Origin: Novosphingobium sp.
GTDB taxonomy: Bacteria; Pseudomonadota; Alphaproteobacteria; Sphingomonadales; Sphingomonadaceae
DNA length: 64,000 nucleotides
Assembly: GCF_039595395.1 (NCBI RefSeq)
Contig: NZ_JBCNLP010000001.1
Location: 3,906,001 to 3,970,000, forward strand
Direction: 5' to 3'
In this document: positions 10,108 through 20,437 of the stretch, in pieces
How positions within the stretch are numbered: position 1 is the stretch's first letter
Layout of the letters: each line of letters begins with the position of its first letter
Position numbers and translations under genes: made by a program
Notes under the pieces: model-generated
Databases searched by the model: none
The model's input: only the letters and a program-made list of their open reading frames with translations
What the model was told of the DNA's origin: nothing

Positions 10108-10255
10108 CTTGCCTCCTTCCTGTGGATTACCGCGCTTGGCAACCACCGCCTGTCGATTGTCAGCCCTCGCAAGGGCTTGACCTGAGCGCGCTGGAGGTGT
10201 TCATTCCCTTCATGACCTGTCGTCAAACCGTCACGACCAACTGTCACAAGAGGCC

Positions 10256-10864
10256 ATGCTCAAGGCGGAGCTGATAGAGCGCGCGGCCCGGTTCCGCAGC
10301 GCGGGGGATGATCCCTCCCGGCATTTGCACGATTGCCCTGCACTTGTCTTGAACGCTGATTTCACCCCGCTTTCCTACTATCCCCTCAGTATCTGGCCAT
10401 GGCAGACGGCGATAAAAGCGGTCTTCCTCGAAAGAGTGGACATCATCGCGCATTACCAGCGCGAAATTCACTCCCCCAGTTTCCAGATGCAACTGCCCTC
10501 CGTGATCGCGCTGAGGCAATATGTAAAACCCTCTGAATTTCCTGCCTTTACCCGGTTCAACGTCTTCCTTCGCGACCGGTTCTCCTGCCAATATTGCGGC
10601 AGCCCCAACAACCTCACCTTCGATCACGTGAACCCACGGCGCCTTGGCGGCCGCACCAGTTGGGAAAATATCGTCGCCGCCTGCTCGCCCTGCAATCTGC
10701 GCAAGGGCGGCCGCACCCCAAAGCAGGCCCATATGCCGCTGCTGGTGCCCCCCATCCGACCCACAAGCTGGCAATTGCAGGAACGCGGTCGCGCCTTCCC
10801 GCCCAACTATCTGCATGAGACATGGCGGGACTGGCTCTATTGGGATGTGGAGCTGGAGGCTTAG
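10256..10864 (+). CDS. HNH endonuclease domain protein
   Basis: A 202-residue protein typical of an alphaproteobacterial chromosomal HNH family. The C-terminal half holds the zinc/nuclease fold: FSCQYCG (first C-x2-C), LTFDHVNPRRLGG with the catalytic His, ENIVAACSPCNLRKGGRTP with the second C-x2-C and the N. The N-terminal half has PALVLNADFTPLSYYPLSIWPWQTAI, which is strongly conserved in this family. Whether it nicks DNA in vivo and why is unknown. ATG follows CAAGAGGCC. It lies alone, divergent from gluQ (148-bp gap, nothing else seen), with the repeat element downstream. Confidence 0.85.
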   Translation: MLKAELIERAARFRSAGDDPSRHLHDCPALVLNADFTPLSYYPLSIWPWQTAIKAVFLERVDIIAHYQREIHSPSFQMQLPSVIALRQYVKPSEFPAFTRFNVFLRDRFSCQYCGSPNNLTFDHVNPRRLGGRTSWENIVAACSPCNLRKGGRTPKQAHMPLLVPPIRPTSWQLQERGRAFPPNYLHETWRDWLYWDVELEA

Positions 10865-10894
10865 GTTTTTCAGGAAGTCTGGAAGAAGGATAGA

Positions 10895-11130
10895 TGCGAG
10901 GGTGTTACACCCTCGCGCTCCCATTAATGTCTGCGTTGCGCATCGGGTTCGGCCTTGCGCCCAGATTGCCGCGCCGCAGGCTTTCAAAACGATAGAGCAG
11001 CTTATCGCGGCATGATGCCTGCCTGCGGCGCCCTATACTGTGCAGGTGGATAGTCTGGGCACCACGATGCGGCACCCCCGCCCTATCGTCGGAAGACGTT
11101 CTGGGAGCGCGAGGGGGTAACCCCCTCGCA
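10895..11130 (+). repeat. MITE-like structured intergenic repeat, copy B
   Basis: A 236-bp element with 29-bp terminal inverted repeats at 10895-10923 and 11102-11130 (about two mismatches). Each end is itself a palindrome: GCGAGGGTG-TTA-CACCCTCGC on the left, GCGAGGGGG-TAA-CCCCCTCGC on the right. Between the ends it shares several blocks with copy A at 7020-7222. It occupies nearly the whole gap between the convergent HNH and mutS genes, 2 bp from the mutS stop, so the right palindrome may also act as a transcript end. No ORF. Confidence 0.8.
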
Positions 11131-11132
11131 CC

Positions 11133-13736
11133 TTACTTTTCTTCTTTCCCCAACCTCTTCAACTCATAGAGGATATCCAAAGCCTCTCGCGGCGACAGCG
11201 CATCCACGTCCAGCCCTTCCAGCCTGTCACGCAACGCATCGACCGCTTCCGGCTCCGGCTCGGCCATCATGGAGAACAGGGGCAGATCGCCCAGCCCCGC
11301 CGCGATCCCGCCCGTTTGCTGGCGGGCTTTTTCCAGCTTGGCCAGCACCGCCTTGGCGCGCGAGACCACCGGCGCGGGCACGCCTGCCAGACGCGCCACA
11401 GCCAAACCATAGGAGCTTTCCGCCGGGCCGCCGGTCACTTCATGCAGCAACACCAGATCACCCTTCCACTCGCGAGCGCGAACGTGGTGAAGGGTCAGGG
11501 CCTCGCAGCTTTCGGCCAAGCGGGCCAGCTCATGGTAATGCGTGGCGAAGAGGCAACGGCAGCGGTTGGCGCCATGCACGGCTTCCGCCACGGCCCATGC
11601 CAGCGCAAGGCCGTCGTAGGTGGAGGTGCCGCGCCCCACTTCGTCAAGGATCACGAAGCTGGCGGGGGTGGCCTGCTGCAGGATAGCGGCGGTTTCCACC
11701 ATCTCGACCATAAAGGTCGAACGCCCGCGCGCCAGATTGTCCGAGGCGCCGACGCGGCTGAACAGGCGATCAACCAAGCCGATACGAGCACGCTGCGCGG
11801 GGACATAGCCCCCCGATTGCGCCAGCAGCACGATCAGCGCGTTCTGGCGCAGGAAGGTCGATTTACCGCCCATGTTCGGGCCGCCCACCAGCCAGAGGCG
11901 ATCGCGCGGGGAAAGCGCGCAATCATTGGCGACGAAGCGCTCGCCCTTGGTTTTCAGCGCGGCCTCCACCACCGGGTGGCGACCGCCCTCGATCTCCAGC
12001 ATGGTGTCGCTGGTGATGATGGGGCGGCACCAGCCGTCCTCTGCTGCGCGGGTGGCTTGCGAACCCGCCACATCCAGACGCGCCAGCGCCATGGCAGTGT
12101 TCGCGATGGCATTGCGCGCCGAGACTGCGGCGGTGATCAGCTCCTCGAAATGGGCTTCCTCGGCCACCAGCGCATGGCCGCCCGCCTCGGCGATACGGCT
12201 GGCTTCCTCATGCAGCGCGAGGGCGTTGAAGCGCATGGCGCCCGCCATGGTCTGGCGGTGGGTGAAGGGCGAGTCCGGCGCCATCAGCGCGTCGGCGCGA
12301 CCGGCGGGGACCTCGATAAAGTAGCCCAGAACACCATTATGCTTGATCTTCAGCGCGGCGATGCCGGTTTCATCGCGATATTTGGCCTCCAGCGCGGCGA
12401 TGGCGGCGCGGCCATCGCGCGAGATGCTCCGCAACTGGTCGAGATCGGCGTCATAGCCCTGAGCGATATAACCGCCCTGCCCGCGCTCGGTGGGCGGGGT
12501 GGCGATCAGCGCGCGGGAGAGCAGGTCGACCAGCGCGCCATGGCCCACCAACTGTGGCAACAAGGCCTCGGCCAGCATCGGACGGAAGGTCTGGCCGCCC
12601 AGATGCTCGGCAAGCTGTGCGGCGCCTGAAAGACCATCGCGCAACTGCCCCAGATCGCGCGGGGAACCACGCCCGGCCACCACGCGGCCCAACGCGCGGC
12701 CCACGTCGGGCAGGGCGCGCAGGATGCGGCGCAGATCCTCGCGCAGCAGCGCATCCTCCACCAGCCAGCCGACCAGATCGAGGCGGGCTTCAATAACCCC
12801 CGCATCGGTCAGCGGCGCGGAGAGGTCTTCGGCCAGCAGGCGGGCGCCTGCCCCGGTCACACAGCGGTCCACCGCCTCGACCAGACTGCCCTTGCGCCCA
12901 CCCTGCGCGGAGGAAAGGATTTCCAGACTGGCGCGGGTCGCCTCATCCATGGCCAGATGCGCCTCACCCACGCGGGCGACAGGAGGCAGCAGCAGCGGCA
13001 GCTTGCCCCGCCCGACATGATCGAGATAGGCGATCAGCCCGCAGGCAGCCGACAGCATCGCGCGGGTAAACTGGCCAAAGCCATCCAGAGTCGCCACACC
13101 ATGCACACCACACAACCGCTGCTCACCGCCATCGCTGGAGAACTCATGCGGTTCGCGCAGGATGGTTTCAAACGGGGCCAGCGCCCAGCCGGAGGGCGCC
13201 ACCAGCTCGCTCGCGCCCAGACGGGCCAGCGCCGCGCCCATGCGTTCGGGGGTACATTCCTCCAGCTCCATGCGGCCGGTCGAGATGTCGCAGGCGGCAA
13301 TGCCGATCACGCCGCGCACCTCGCAGACGGCGGCCAGCACATTGGCGCGGCGCGGCTCCAGCAGGGCTTCCTCGGTCAGCGTGCCCGCCGTCACGAAGCG
13401 CACGATGTCGCGCATCACCAGCGCCTTGGACCCGCCGCGCTTTTTCGCCTGCTCGGGCGTTTCCACCTGCTCGGCGATGGCGACCCGGCAGCCGCCCTTG
13501 ATCAGCCGCGCCAGATAACCTTCCGCCGCATGCACCGGCACGCCGCACATGGGGATCGGCGCGCCCTCATGCGCACCGCGCGTGGTCAGCGCGATATCGA
13601 GAATCTGCGATGCCAATTTGGCATCGTCAAAGAACAGTTCGAAAAAATCGCCCATCCGGTAAAACAGCAGGGAATCGCCCGCCTGTGCCTTCAGGGTGAG
13701 ATATTGAGCCATCATGGGGGTGGGTGCGTCGGTCAT
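11133..13736 (-). CDS. mutS: DNA mismatch repair protein MutS
   Basis: Recognises mispairs and recruits MutL. 867 residues, full length. The mismatch-contacting F-x-E motif is in FYRMGDFFELFFDDA (about 26-40). Connector, lever and clamp domains follow. The C-terminal ABC-type ATPase has Walker A GPNMGGKSTFLRQ, the SRVGASDNLARGRSTFMVEM block, Walker B VILDEVGRGTSTYDG and ATHYHEL. The start at 13736 (MTDAPTPMMAQYL) matches the family; an upstream ATG at 13787 adds 17 unrelated residues. Divergent from maeB over 113 bp. MutL is not adjacent. Confidence 0.96.
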   Translation of the reverse strand: MTDAPTPMMAQYLTLKAQAGDSLLFYRMGDFFELFFDDAKLASQILDIALTTRGAHEGAPIPMCGVPVHAAEGYLARLIKGGCRVAIAEQVETPEQAKKRGGSKALVMRDIVRFVTAGTLTEEALLEPRRANVLAAVCEVRGVIGIAACDISTGRMELEECTPERMGAALARLGASELVAPSGWALAPFETILREPHEFSSDGGEQRLCGVHGVATLDGFGQFTRAMLSAACGLIAYLDHVGRGKLPLLLPPVARVGEAHLAMDEATRASLEILSSAQGGRKGSLVEAVDRCVTGAGARLLAEDLSAPLTDAGVIEARLDLVGWLVEDALLREDLRRILRALPDVGRALGRVVAGRGSPRDLGQLRDGLSGAAQLAEHLGGQTFRPMLAEALLPQLVGHGALVDLLSRALIATPPTERGQGGYIAQGYDADLDQLRSISRDGRAAIAALEAKYRDETGIAALKIKHNGVLGYFIEVPAGRADALMAPDSPFTHRQTMAGAMRFNALALHEEASRIAEAGGHALVAEEAHFEELITAAVSARNAIANTAMALARLDVAGSQATRAAEDGWCRPIITSDTMLEIEGGRHPVVEAALKTKGERFVANDCALSPRDRLWLVGGPNMGGKSTFLRQNALIVLLAQSGGYVPAQRARIGLVDRLFSRVGASDNLARGRSTFMVEMVETAAILQQATPASFVILDEVGRGTSTYDGLALAWAVAEAVHGANRCRCLFATHYHELARLAESCEALTLHHVRAREWKGDLVLLHEVTGGPAESSYGLAVARLAGVPAPVVSRAKAVLAKLEKARQQTGGIAAGLGDLPLFSMMAEPEPEAVDALRDRLEGLDVDALSPREALDILYELKRLGKEEK

Positions 13737-13849
13737 CGGCGCAACGGTTAGCGCGTTAATCGCAATCGTGGAATGGCAGCCATCCAAGCTTTCCCCTATC
13801 GGATGGCGGCCATCTTGGTTAGGGCATGTGCGACAGAGGAGAAGAATTG

Positions 13850-16111
13850 GTGTCTGACGAAAGCAATGTCCGTTTCACCGAGCGCGAGGCGCTGTTCTAC
13901 CACAGCACAGGCCGCGCGGGCAAAATCGAGATCATCGCCTCCAAGCCGATGGCGACGCAGCGCGACCTGAGTCTCGCTTATTCGCCGGGTGTGGCTGTGC
14001 CTGTCGAGGCCATCGCTTCTGATGCCTCTTGCGCATACGATTACACCGCCAAGGGCAACCTGGTGGCGGTCATTTCCAACGGCACCGCCATTCTGGGCCT
14101 GGGCAATCTGGGCGCGCTGGCCTCCAAGCCGGTGATGGAAGGCAAGTCGGTTCTTTTCAAGCGCTTCGCCGATGTCGATTCGATCGATATCGAGCTGAAC
14201 AGCGAAGACCCCGACGCTCTGATCGAAGCCATCGCCATGATGGAGCCCACTTTCGGCGGCATCAACCTCGAGGACATCAAGGCGCCCGAATGTTTCGTGA
14301 TCGAGCAGACTCTTCGTGAGCGCATGAACATCCCGGTGTTCCATGACGACCAGCATGGCACCGCGATCATCGCCGCCGCCGGCATCATCAACGCCTGCCT
14401 GCTCACCAACCGCAAGCTGTCGGACATCAAGGTGGTGGTGAACGGGGCTGGCGCCTCGGCACTGGCCTGCACCGCGCTCATCAAGTCGCTGGGCGTACCG
14501 CATGACAATGTGATCGTCTGCGACCGCAGCGGCGTCATCTATCGCGGCCGCGACAAGCTGGACCAGTGGAAGAGCGCGCATGCCGTGGAAACCCCGCATC
14601 GCACGCTGGAAGAGGCGCTGGTGGGCGCGGACGTGTTCCTGGGCCTGTCGGCCAAGGGCGCGCTGCCCAAGTCCTATCTGATGACCATGGCCGCCGAGCC
14701 GATCATCTTCGCCATGGCCAACCCCGATCCCGAGATCACCCCGCCCGAGGCCAAGGAAGCCCGCCCCGACGCCATCGTCGCCACGGGCCGTTCGGACTAT
14801 CCGAACCAGGTCAACAACGTGCTGGGCTTCCCCTTCATCTTCCGCGGCGCGCTCGATGTGCGGGCCACCGCGATCAATGAGGAGATGAAGATCGCCGCCG
14901 CCCATGCCATCGCCGAGCTGGCGCGCATGCAGGTGCCCGAGGAAGTGGCCGTCGCCTATGGCACCAACCACAGCTTCGGCCGCGACTACATCATCCCCGC
15001 CCCCTTCGACCCGCGCCTGATGGAGGTGGTGCCCGCCGCCGTCGCCAAGGCCGCGATGGACACCGGCGTGGCCCAGAAGCCGATCGAGGATTTCGACGCC
15101 TATCGCCTGCAGTTGAAGTCGCGCCTCAACCCCACGACCTCGGTGCTGACGCAAGTCTATGCGCAGGTGAAGCAGAATCCCAAGCGGGTGATCTTCGCCG
15201 AGGCCGAGGACGAGGTGATCCTGCGCGCCGCGATCCAGTTCCGCGATTTCGGCTATGGCACCCCCGTGCTGGTGGGCCGCAGCGACATCGTGAAGGACAA
15301 GCTGAAAGAGCTGGGCGTGGACCATCCCGACGCTTTCGAAATCCACAATGCCGCCGATTCGCCGCATGTCGATGCGATGGGCACGCTGCTTTACGAGCGT
15401 CTGCAGCGCCGTGGCTATCTGGAGCGTGACGTCAAGCGCATGGTCAACCATGACCGCAACGCCTTTGCCGCCGCGCTGCTGAAGCTGGGCGTGGGCGATG
15501 CCATGGTGACCGGCATCACCCGCCCCTATGCCCAGACCATGCGCGATGTGCGCCATGTGCTGGACGCCGCGCCGGGCCGCCTGCCCTTCGGCATCCATGT
15601 GCTGGTGACCAAGGACAAGACCGTCTTCCTGGCCGACACCACCTGCCATGAGCGCCCCTCCTCGGAAGAGCTGGCCGTCATCGCCAAGGAAACCGCCGGT
15701 TTCGCCCGCCGTCTGGGGCATGAGCCGCGCGTCGCCTTCGTCTCCTATTCCACCTTCGGCAATCCGACCGGCAAGTGGCTGGAGCCGATTCGCGGCGCCA
15801 TCGGCATCCTCGACCAGGAAAAGCAGAGCTTCGAATATGAGGGCGAGATGGCGCCCGATGCCGCTCTGAATCCTTCGGTGATGAAGCGCTATCCCTTCAG
15901 CCGCCTGACCGCGCCCGCCAATGTGCTGATCTTCCCCGGTCTGCAATCGGCCAACATCGCGGCCAAGCTGCTCAAGGAACTGGGCGGCAATGCCACCATC
16001 GGTCCGGTGCTGCTGGGCATGGAAAAGCCGGTGCAGATCGTGCCGATGACCGCCATCGCGCCCGACGTGCTGACGCTGGCGCTGCTGGCTGCTTCGGAAG
16101 TCGCCGGTTAA
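13850..16111 (+). CDS. maeB: NADP-dependent malic enzyme, MaeB type
   Basis: Oxidative decarboxylation of malate to pyruvate with NADPH formation. 753 residues: an N-terminal malic enzyme/NAD-binding part (about 1-425, with SLAYSPGVAVPVEAI, FHDDQHGTAIIAAAGI and VNGAGASALACT) fused to a C-terminal phosphotransacetylase-like domain (about 430-750), which is regulatory in known MaeB enzymes. The GTG at 13850 is taken because AGAGGAGAAG lies just upstream; the ATG at 13826 has no such site. Ends with a strong terminator shared with the convergent putA. Confidence 0.94.
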   Translation: MSDESNVRFTEREALFYHSTGRAGKIEIIASKPMATQRDLSLAYSPGVAVPVEAIASDASCAYDYTAKGNLVAVISNGTAILGLGNLGALASKPVMEGKSVLFKRFADVDSIDIELNSEDPDALIEAIAMMEPTFGGINLEDIKAPECFVIEQTLRERMNIPVFHDDQHGTAIIAAAGIINACLLTNRKLSDIKVVVNGAGASALACTALIKSLGVPHDNVIVCDRSGVIYRGRDKLDQWKSAHAVETPHRTLEEALVGADVFLGLSAKGALPKSYLMTMAAEPIIFAMANPDPEITPPEAKEARPDAIVATGRSDYPNQVNNVLGFPFIFRGALDVRATAINEEMKIAAAHAIAELARMQVPEEVAVAYGTNHSFGRDYIIPAPFDPRLMEVVPAAVAKAAMDTGVAQKPIEDFDAYRLQLKSRLNPTTSVLTQVYAQVKQNPKRVIFAEAEDEVILRAAIQFRDFGYGTPVLVGRSDIVKDKLKELGVDHPDAFEIHNAADSPHVDAMGTLLYERLQRRGYLERDVKRMVNHDRNAFAAALLKLGVGDAMVTGITRPYAQTMRDVRHVLDAAPGRLPFGIHVLVTKDKTVFLADTTCHERPSSEELAVIAKETAGFARRLGHEPRVAFVSYSTFGNPTGKWLEPIRGAIGILDQEKQSFEYEGEMAPDAALNPSVMKRYPFSRLTAPANVLIFPGLQSANIAAKLLKELGGNATIGPVLLGMEKPVQIVPMTAIAPDVLTLALLAASEVAG

Positions 16112-16118
16112 GGCCATG

Positions 16119-16159
16119 GGGCCATGCGGGGGTTTCGCGCCCCCGCATGGCCCTTTGCT
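16119..16159. terminator. bidirectional terminator between maeB and putA
   Basis: Perfect 14-bp stem (GGGCCATGCGGGGG at 16119-16132 with its complement at 16140-16153), 7-base loop, then TTTGCTTT on the plus strand. It starts 8 bp after the maeB stop and ends at the putA stop. Confidence 0.85.
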
Positions 16160-19100
16160 TTACGCCAGCGCCATCAGGCTGGCATTGCCACCTGCCGCCG
16201 TGGTGTTGATCGAGATCGACACCTCCTCCACCAACCGGTCGAGGTCATAGGCGGGGCCATTCCCGCCTTGCAGAGCGACATGCACGGGCACGATGGCGCC
16301 GGGCCTTGCGGCCATGTCCTGCTGGGCCTGCAACACGGCTGAGGCATCGCCTTCCACCAGCAGACCGGCCAGATCGCCGCCAGCGTGCACCGAGAGACGC
16401 GCCGCCACCGGGGCGGGCAGGTCCGAGGGGATGGCGATCCCCTGCACCACACCATCACAGCCACCGGCCAGCACCGCCGCGATCTGGCGATAGAGGCCCT
16501 GAACGCTCTCGGCCCGCAGCAGGATGCGCCCGCGCGGATGCAGGCTGTAGAGGTTGCGCTCGCCCACCGGGCCCGGCAGCTCTTCCTCGCGGCCCAGCGG
16601 AGAGGCGATGCCGCAGGCCAGCGCATGCGCCGCCGCGGCCTGCTCGCCATGGGCTTCCAGCCAGCTTGCGAAGGCCTGCAAGGCGGGGTTGGACTGGTTC
16701 TGCGTCAGCGCTTCGGCATTCTGCTTCACCAGCCGCCCCAGGTAGAGCGGCCCGCCGGCCTTGGGACCGGTGCCCGACAGGCCTTCGCCCGCCGAACGGC
16801 TGCACGCCCACCACCGCGCCAATCATGTTGCGGTTGACGTAGAGGTTGCCGACCTTGGCGCGCCCGCTCACATGGGCGATGGTTTCATCGATCCGCGTAT
16901 GCATGCCCGAAGGTCAGGCCGTAACCGGTGGCGTTGATCGCATCGACCAGCGCGTCCAGGCCTGTGCGCGGCGGTAGCGCACCACGTGCAGCACCGGGCC
17001 GAAGACCTCTCGCTTCAGCTCGTCGATGCCTGTCGAGTTCGATCAGCGTGGGCGGCACGAAGGTGCCATGCGCGCCGTGTCTTCCGGCAAATCGAGCCGT
17101 TCCACCCGGTGGCCTTTGGCCTGCATCGCGTCGATGTGGCGTTCGATGCCGGCTTTGGCTTCGTCGTTGTCGATCACCGGGCCGACGTCGGTCGACAGGC
17201 GCTCCGGGTTGCCCATGCGGCATTCGGCCATCGCGCCGCGCAGCATCTGCAGCGTGCGGTCGGCCACGTCTTCCTGCAGGCACAGCACGCGCAGCGCCGA
17301 GCAGCGCTGGCCGGCGCTGTCGAAGGCGGAGGCCACCACGTCGGCGACCACCTGTTCGGTCAGCGCCGAGGAGTCGACGATCATCGCGTTCTGGCCGCCG
17401 GTTTCGGCGATCAGCGGGATCGGACGGCGTGCCATCCGGCGACAGGCGCTGGGCCAGCTGCTTCTGGATCAGCCGCGCGACGTCGGTGGAGCCGGTGAAC
17501 ATCACGCCCGCCGTATGCTCGGCCCCGACCAGCGCCGCGCCGAGGCGGTTTCGCCCTGCCCCCGGCAGCAGCTGCAGCACGCCTTGCGGAATGCCGGCTT
17601 CCAGCAGGATGCGCACCGCCTGCGCGGCGATCAGCGGGGTTTGCTCGGCCGGCTTGGCCAGCACGCGTGTTGCCGGCCGCCAGCGCGGCGGCCATCTGGC
17701 CGGTGAAGATCGCCAGCGGGAAGTTCCACGGGCTGATGCAGACCACCGGGCCCAGCGGACGGTGGCTGTCGTTGGCGAAATCGTCGGGCACCTGGCCGGC
17801 GTAGTAGCGCAGGAAGTCGACCGCCTCGCGCACTTCGGCGATGGCGTTGTGGAGCGTCTTGCCCGCTTCGCGCACCAGCATGCCCAGCAGGCTCGGCAAA
17901 CGCGCCTGCATCGCATCGGCGGCGCGTTCCAGCATGGCGGCGCGGCGCTCGACTGGTACCTGCGCCCAGTCGGACGTCGCAGCGCGCGCAACGGCGAGCG
18001 CGCGCCTGACTTCGCCTTCGGTGGCTTCACGCACGTAGCCGACCACATCGCCCGGCTCGGCCGGGTTCGTCACCGGCCTTGCCGTGCCCTCGGCGCCCGC
18101 CTGCCAGGCGATGGCTTGCGCTGTGTCGGGCGCGCAGAGCTTCGTTCAGGCTTTCCAGCGTGGTCTCGTTGGACAGATCGAGACCGCTGGAGTTAGTGCG
18201 TTTCTGCGCCGGACAGCTAGCGCGGGCGGATGCAGCGGGATGCCGTCATGCCCCTGCCCCGGCTGCGGCATCGCCAGCACCTGCGCTCACCGGATCGGCC
18301 ACCAGCTCGTCGAGCGGCAGCGTGGCATCGGCGATGCGGTTGACGAAGGAGGTGTTGGCGCCGTTTTCCAGCAGGCGGCGCACCAGGTAGGCCAGCAGCG
18401 TTTCGTGCGTGCCGACCGGCGCGTAGATGCGGCACGGGCGGTTCAGCTTGCCGTCGGCCCCCACCACCTGCTCGTACAGCGGCTCGCCCATGCCGTGCAG
18501 GCACTGGAACTCGTACTGGCCCGGGTAGTAGTCGTTGCCCGGCCAGATGGTAGATCGCCGCTCAGGGTGTGGGCGTTGTGGGTGGCGAACTGCGGGTAGA
18601 CCGCATCAGGTTCGGCGCCCAGCAGCTTGCGGGCGCAGGCCAGGTAGGAAACGTCGGTGTAGACCTTGCGGGTGTAGACCGGGATAGCCTTCCAGGCCGT
18701 CCACCTGGGCGCGCTTGATCTCGCTGTCCCAGTAGGCGCCCTTCACCAGGCGGATCATCAGGCGGCTGGCGGCTGCGGCGCGCCAGGTCGACGATCTAGT
18801 CGATCACGAACGGGCAGCGCTTCTGGTAGGCCTGGATCACGAAGCCGATGCCGTTCCAGCCGGCCAGCTCCGGCTCGAAGCACCAGGCTTCTCCAGCAGA
18901 TCGAGCGAGATCTCCAGGCGGTCGGCCTCCTCGGCGTCGATGTTGATGCCGATGTCGTACTGGCGCGCCAGCAGGGTCAGCGACTGCAGGCGCGGGTAGA
19001 GCTCTTCCATCACGCGGTCGTACTGCGCGCGGCTGTAGCGCGGGTGCAGCGCGGACAGCTTGATCGAGATGCCCGGGCCTTCATAGATGCCGCGGCCGTT

Positions 19101-19841
19101 GGAGGCCTTGCCGATGGCGTGGATCGCCTGCTGGTAGGAGCGGCCAGGTAGCGCTTGGCGTCTTCTTCGGTCAGGGCCGCTTCGCCCAGCATGTCGTAGG
19201 AGTAGCGGAAGCCTTTTTCTTCCAGCGCGCGCGGGCGGTCCAGCGCTTCGGCGATGGTTTCGCCGGTCACGAACTGCTCGCCCATCAGGCGCATCGCCAT
19301 GTCCACGCCTTTGCGGATCAGCGGCTCGCCGCTCTTGCCGATCAGGCGCGTGAGGGCGGCGGCAAAACCGCGATCGTCGACGCTTTCGACCAGCTTGCCG
19401 GTGAACAGCAGGCCCCAGGTCGCGGCGTTGACGAACAGCGACGGGCGTCGCCGCCCAGGTGCGCGTGCCAGTTGCCGTTGCTGATCTTGTCGCGGATCAG
19501 CGCGTCGCGGGTGGCGGTTTGTCGGGAATGCGCAGCAGCGCCTCGGCCAGGCACATCAGCGCCACGCCTTCCTGGCTGGAGAGCGAAAACTCGTGCATCA
19601 GCCCCTCGACCCCGCCGCCCTTCGGTTTCGCCCGCAGCGTGGTGACCAGTTGGCGCGCGGTGGCGGCGGATTGGTCCTGCACGTCCGGCGTCAGCGTGGC
19701 CTGTTCCAGCAGCGGGGCGAGGCACTCGGGCTCGCTGCGGCGATAGGCTTCGGTGATCGCGCGGCGCAGCGGCGTGGGCTGGCGAACGGGCGGGGCGAAG
19801 GCGGCGAAGGGCCCAAGGTCGGCCAAAGGAGTCTGGGTCAT
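16160..19841 (-). pseudogene. putA: putA, proline dehydrogenase / P5C dehydrogenase, disrupted by many frame changes
   Basis: PutA oxidises proline to glutamate in two steps. The whole gene can be followed, but no single frame holds. The N-terminus (19841 to about 19510) begins MTQTPLADLGPFAAF and lacks the ribbon-helix-helix DNA-binding domain. The PRODH part appears in pieces (ISNGNWHAHLGG, IVDLA, YWDSEIKRAQVDGLEG, FATHNAH). The P5CDH part is at 18073-17411, 17435-17043, 16904-16800 and 16822-16160 (QPFGGEGLSGTGPKAGG once one G is removed). I count at least eight frame changes and one in-frame TAG near 18795 where homologues have Tyr (VID-Y-x-x-DLA). Between about 16540 and 19500 nearly all Tyr codons are TAC, against mostly TAT in both gene ends and all neighbours. 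The regulator upstream is intact. Either a decayed or imported allele, or an assembly/sequencing fault. Confidence 0.85.
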
Positions 19842-19943
19842 GGCATCAGCCTTATGACAAGGGCTTGCGGCGATCCGACTTTAATGCTGGCCAGATCGCC
19901 ACGAAAGGACTTATTTGAGGGCCCGCAGAAGGACGTATCGACC

Positions 19944-20411
19944 ATGCCGCAGCCCGAAACAGTCGATCTGGATGAGTTCGACCGCAAGATCCTGACGATC
20001 CTGCGGCAGGACGGGCGGATCACCTTCACCGATCTGGCGGAGAAGGTCGGGCTTTCCAAGACGCCCTGCCAGCAGCGGGTGCGGCGGCTGGTGGCCAGCG
20101 GGGTGATCGTGGGCTTTCGCGCCATCGTCGATCCGGCGCGCATCGGGCTCGACCATGTGGCCTTTGCCGAGGTCAAGCTGTCCGACACGCGCGAGGCGGC
20201 GCTGAACGAGTTCAACGCGGCGGTGCGGCGCATTCCCGAGGTGGAGGAATGCCATATGATCGCAAGCAGCTTTGACTATCTGCTGAAGGTGCGCACGGCG
20301 GATATTCGCCGCTATCGCTCGGTGCTGGGCGAGAAGATTTCCAGCCTGCCGCATGTGGCCAGCACCTCGACCTTTGTGGCGATGGAAACGGTGCGCGAGT
20401 CCTCGCGTTGA
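19944..20411 (+). CDS. putR: Lrp/AsnC-family regulator, probably PutR
   Basis: A 155-residue Lrp-type protein. N-terminal winged helix-turn-helix (DEFDRKILTILRQDGRITF, LAEKVGLSKTPCQQRVRRL; about 8-60) and C-terminal RAM/AsnC effector domain (about 70-150: FAEVKLSDT, VPEVEECHMIASSFDYLLKVR-like stretch). The S-K-T-P-C-Q-Q-R-V recognition helix is the type seen in alphaproteobacterial proline-responsive activators, and the gene is divergent from putA with a 102-bp shared control region. In relatives such a protein activates putA when proline is present. The assignment is family plus context. Confidence 0.88.
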   Translation: MPQPETVDLDEFDRKILTILRQDGRITFTDLAEKVGLSKTPCQQRVRRLVASGVIVGFRAIVDPARIGLDHVAFAEVKLSDTREAALNEFNAAVRRIPEVEECHMIASSFDYLLKVRTADIRRYRSVLGEKISSLPHVASTSTFVAMETVRESSR

Positions 20412-20437
20412 GTGCCGGGCATGCTAGGCTGCGCCCC

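Noticed and set aside
13796..16117. 773-codon open frame antisense to maeB
   Set aside because: Shadow of a high-GC gene with strong third-position bias; the sense strand has clear MaeB domains.
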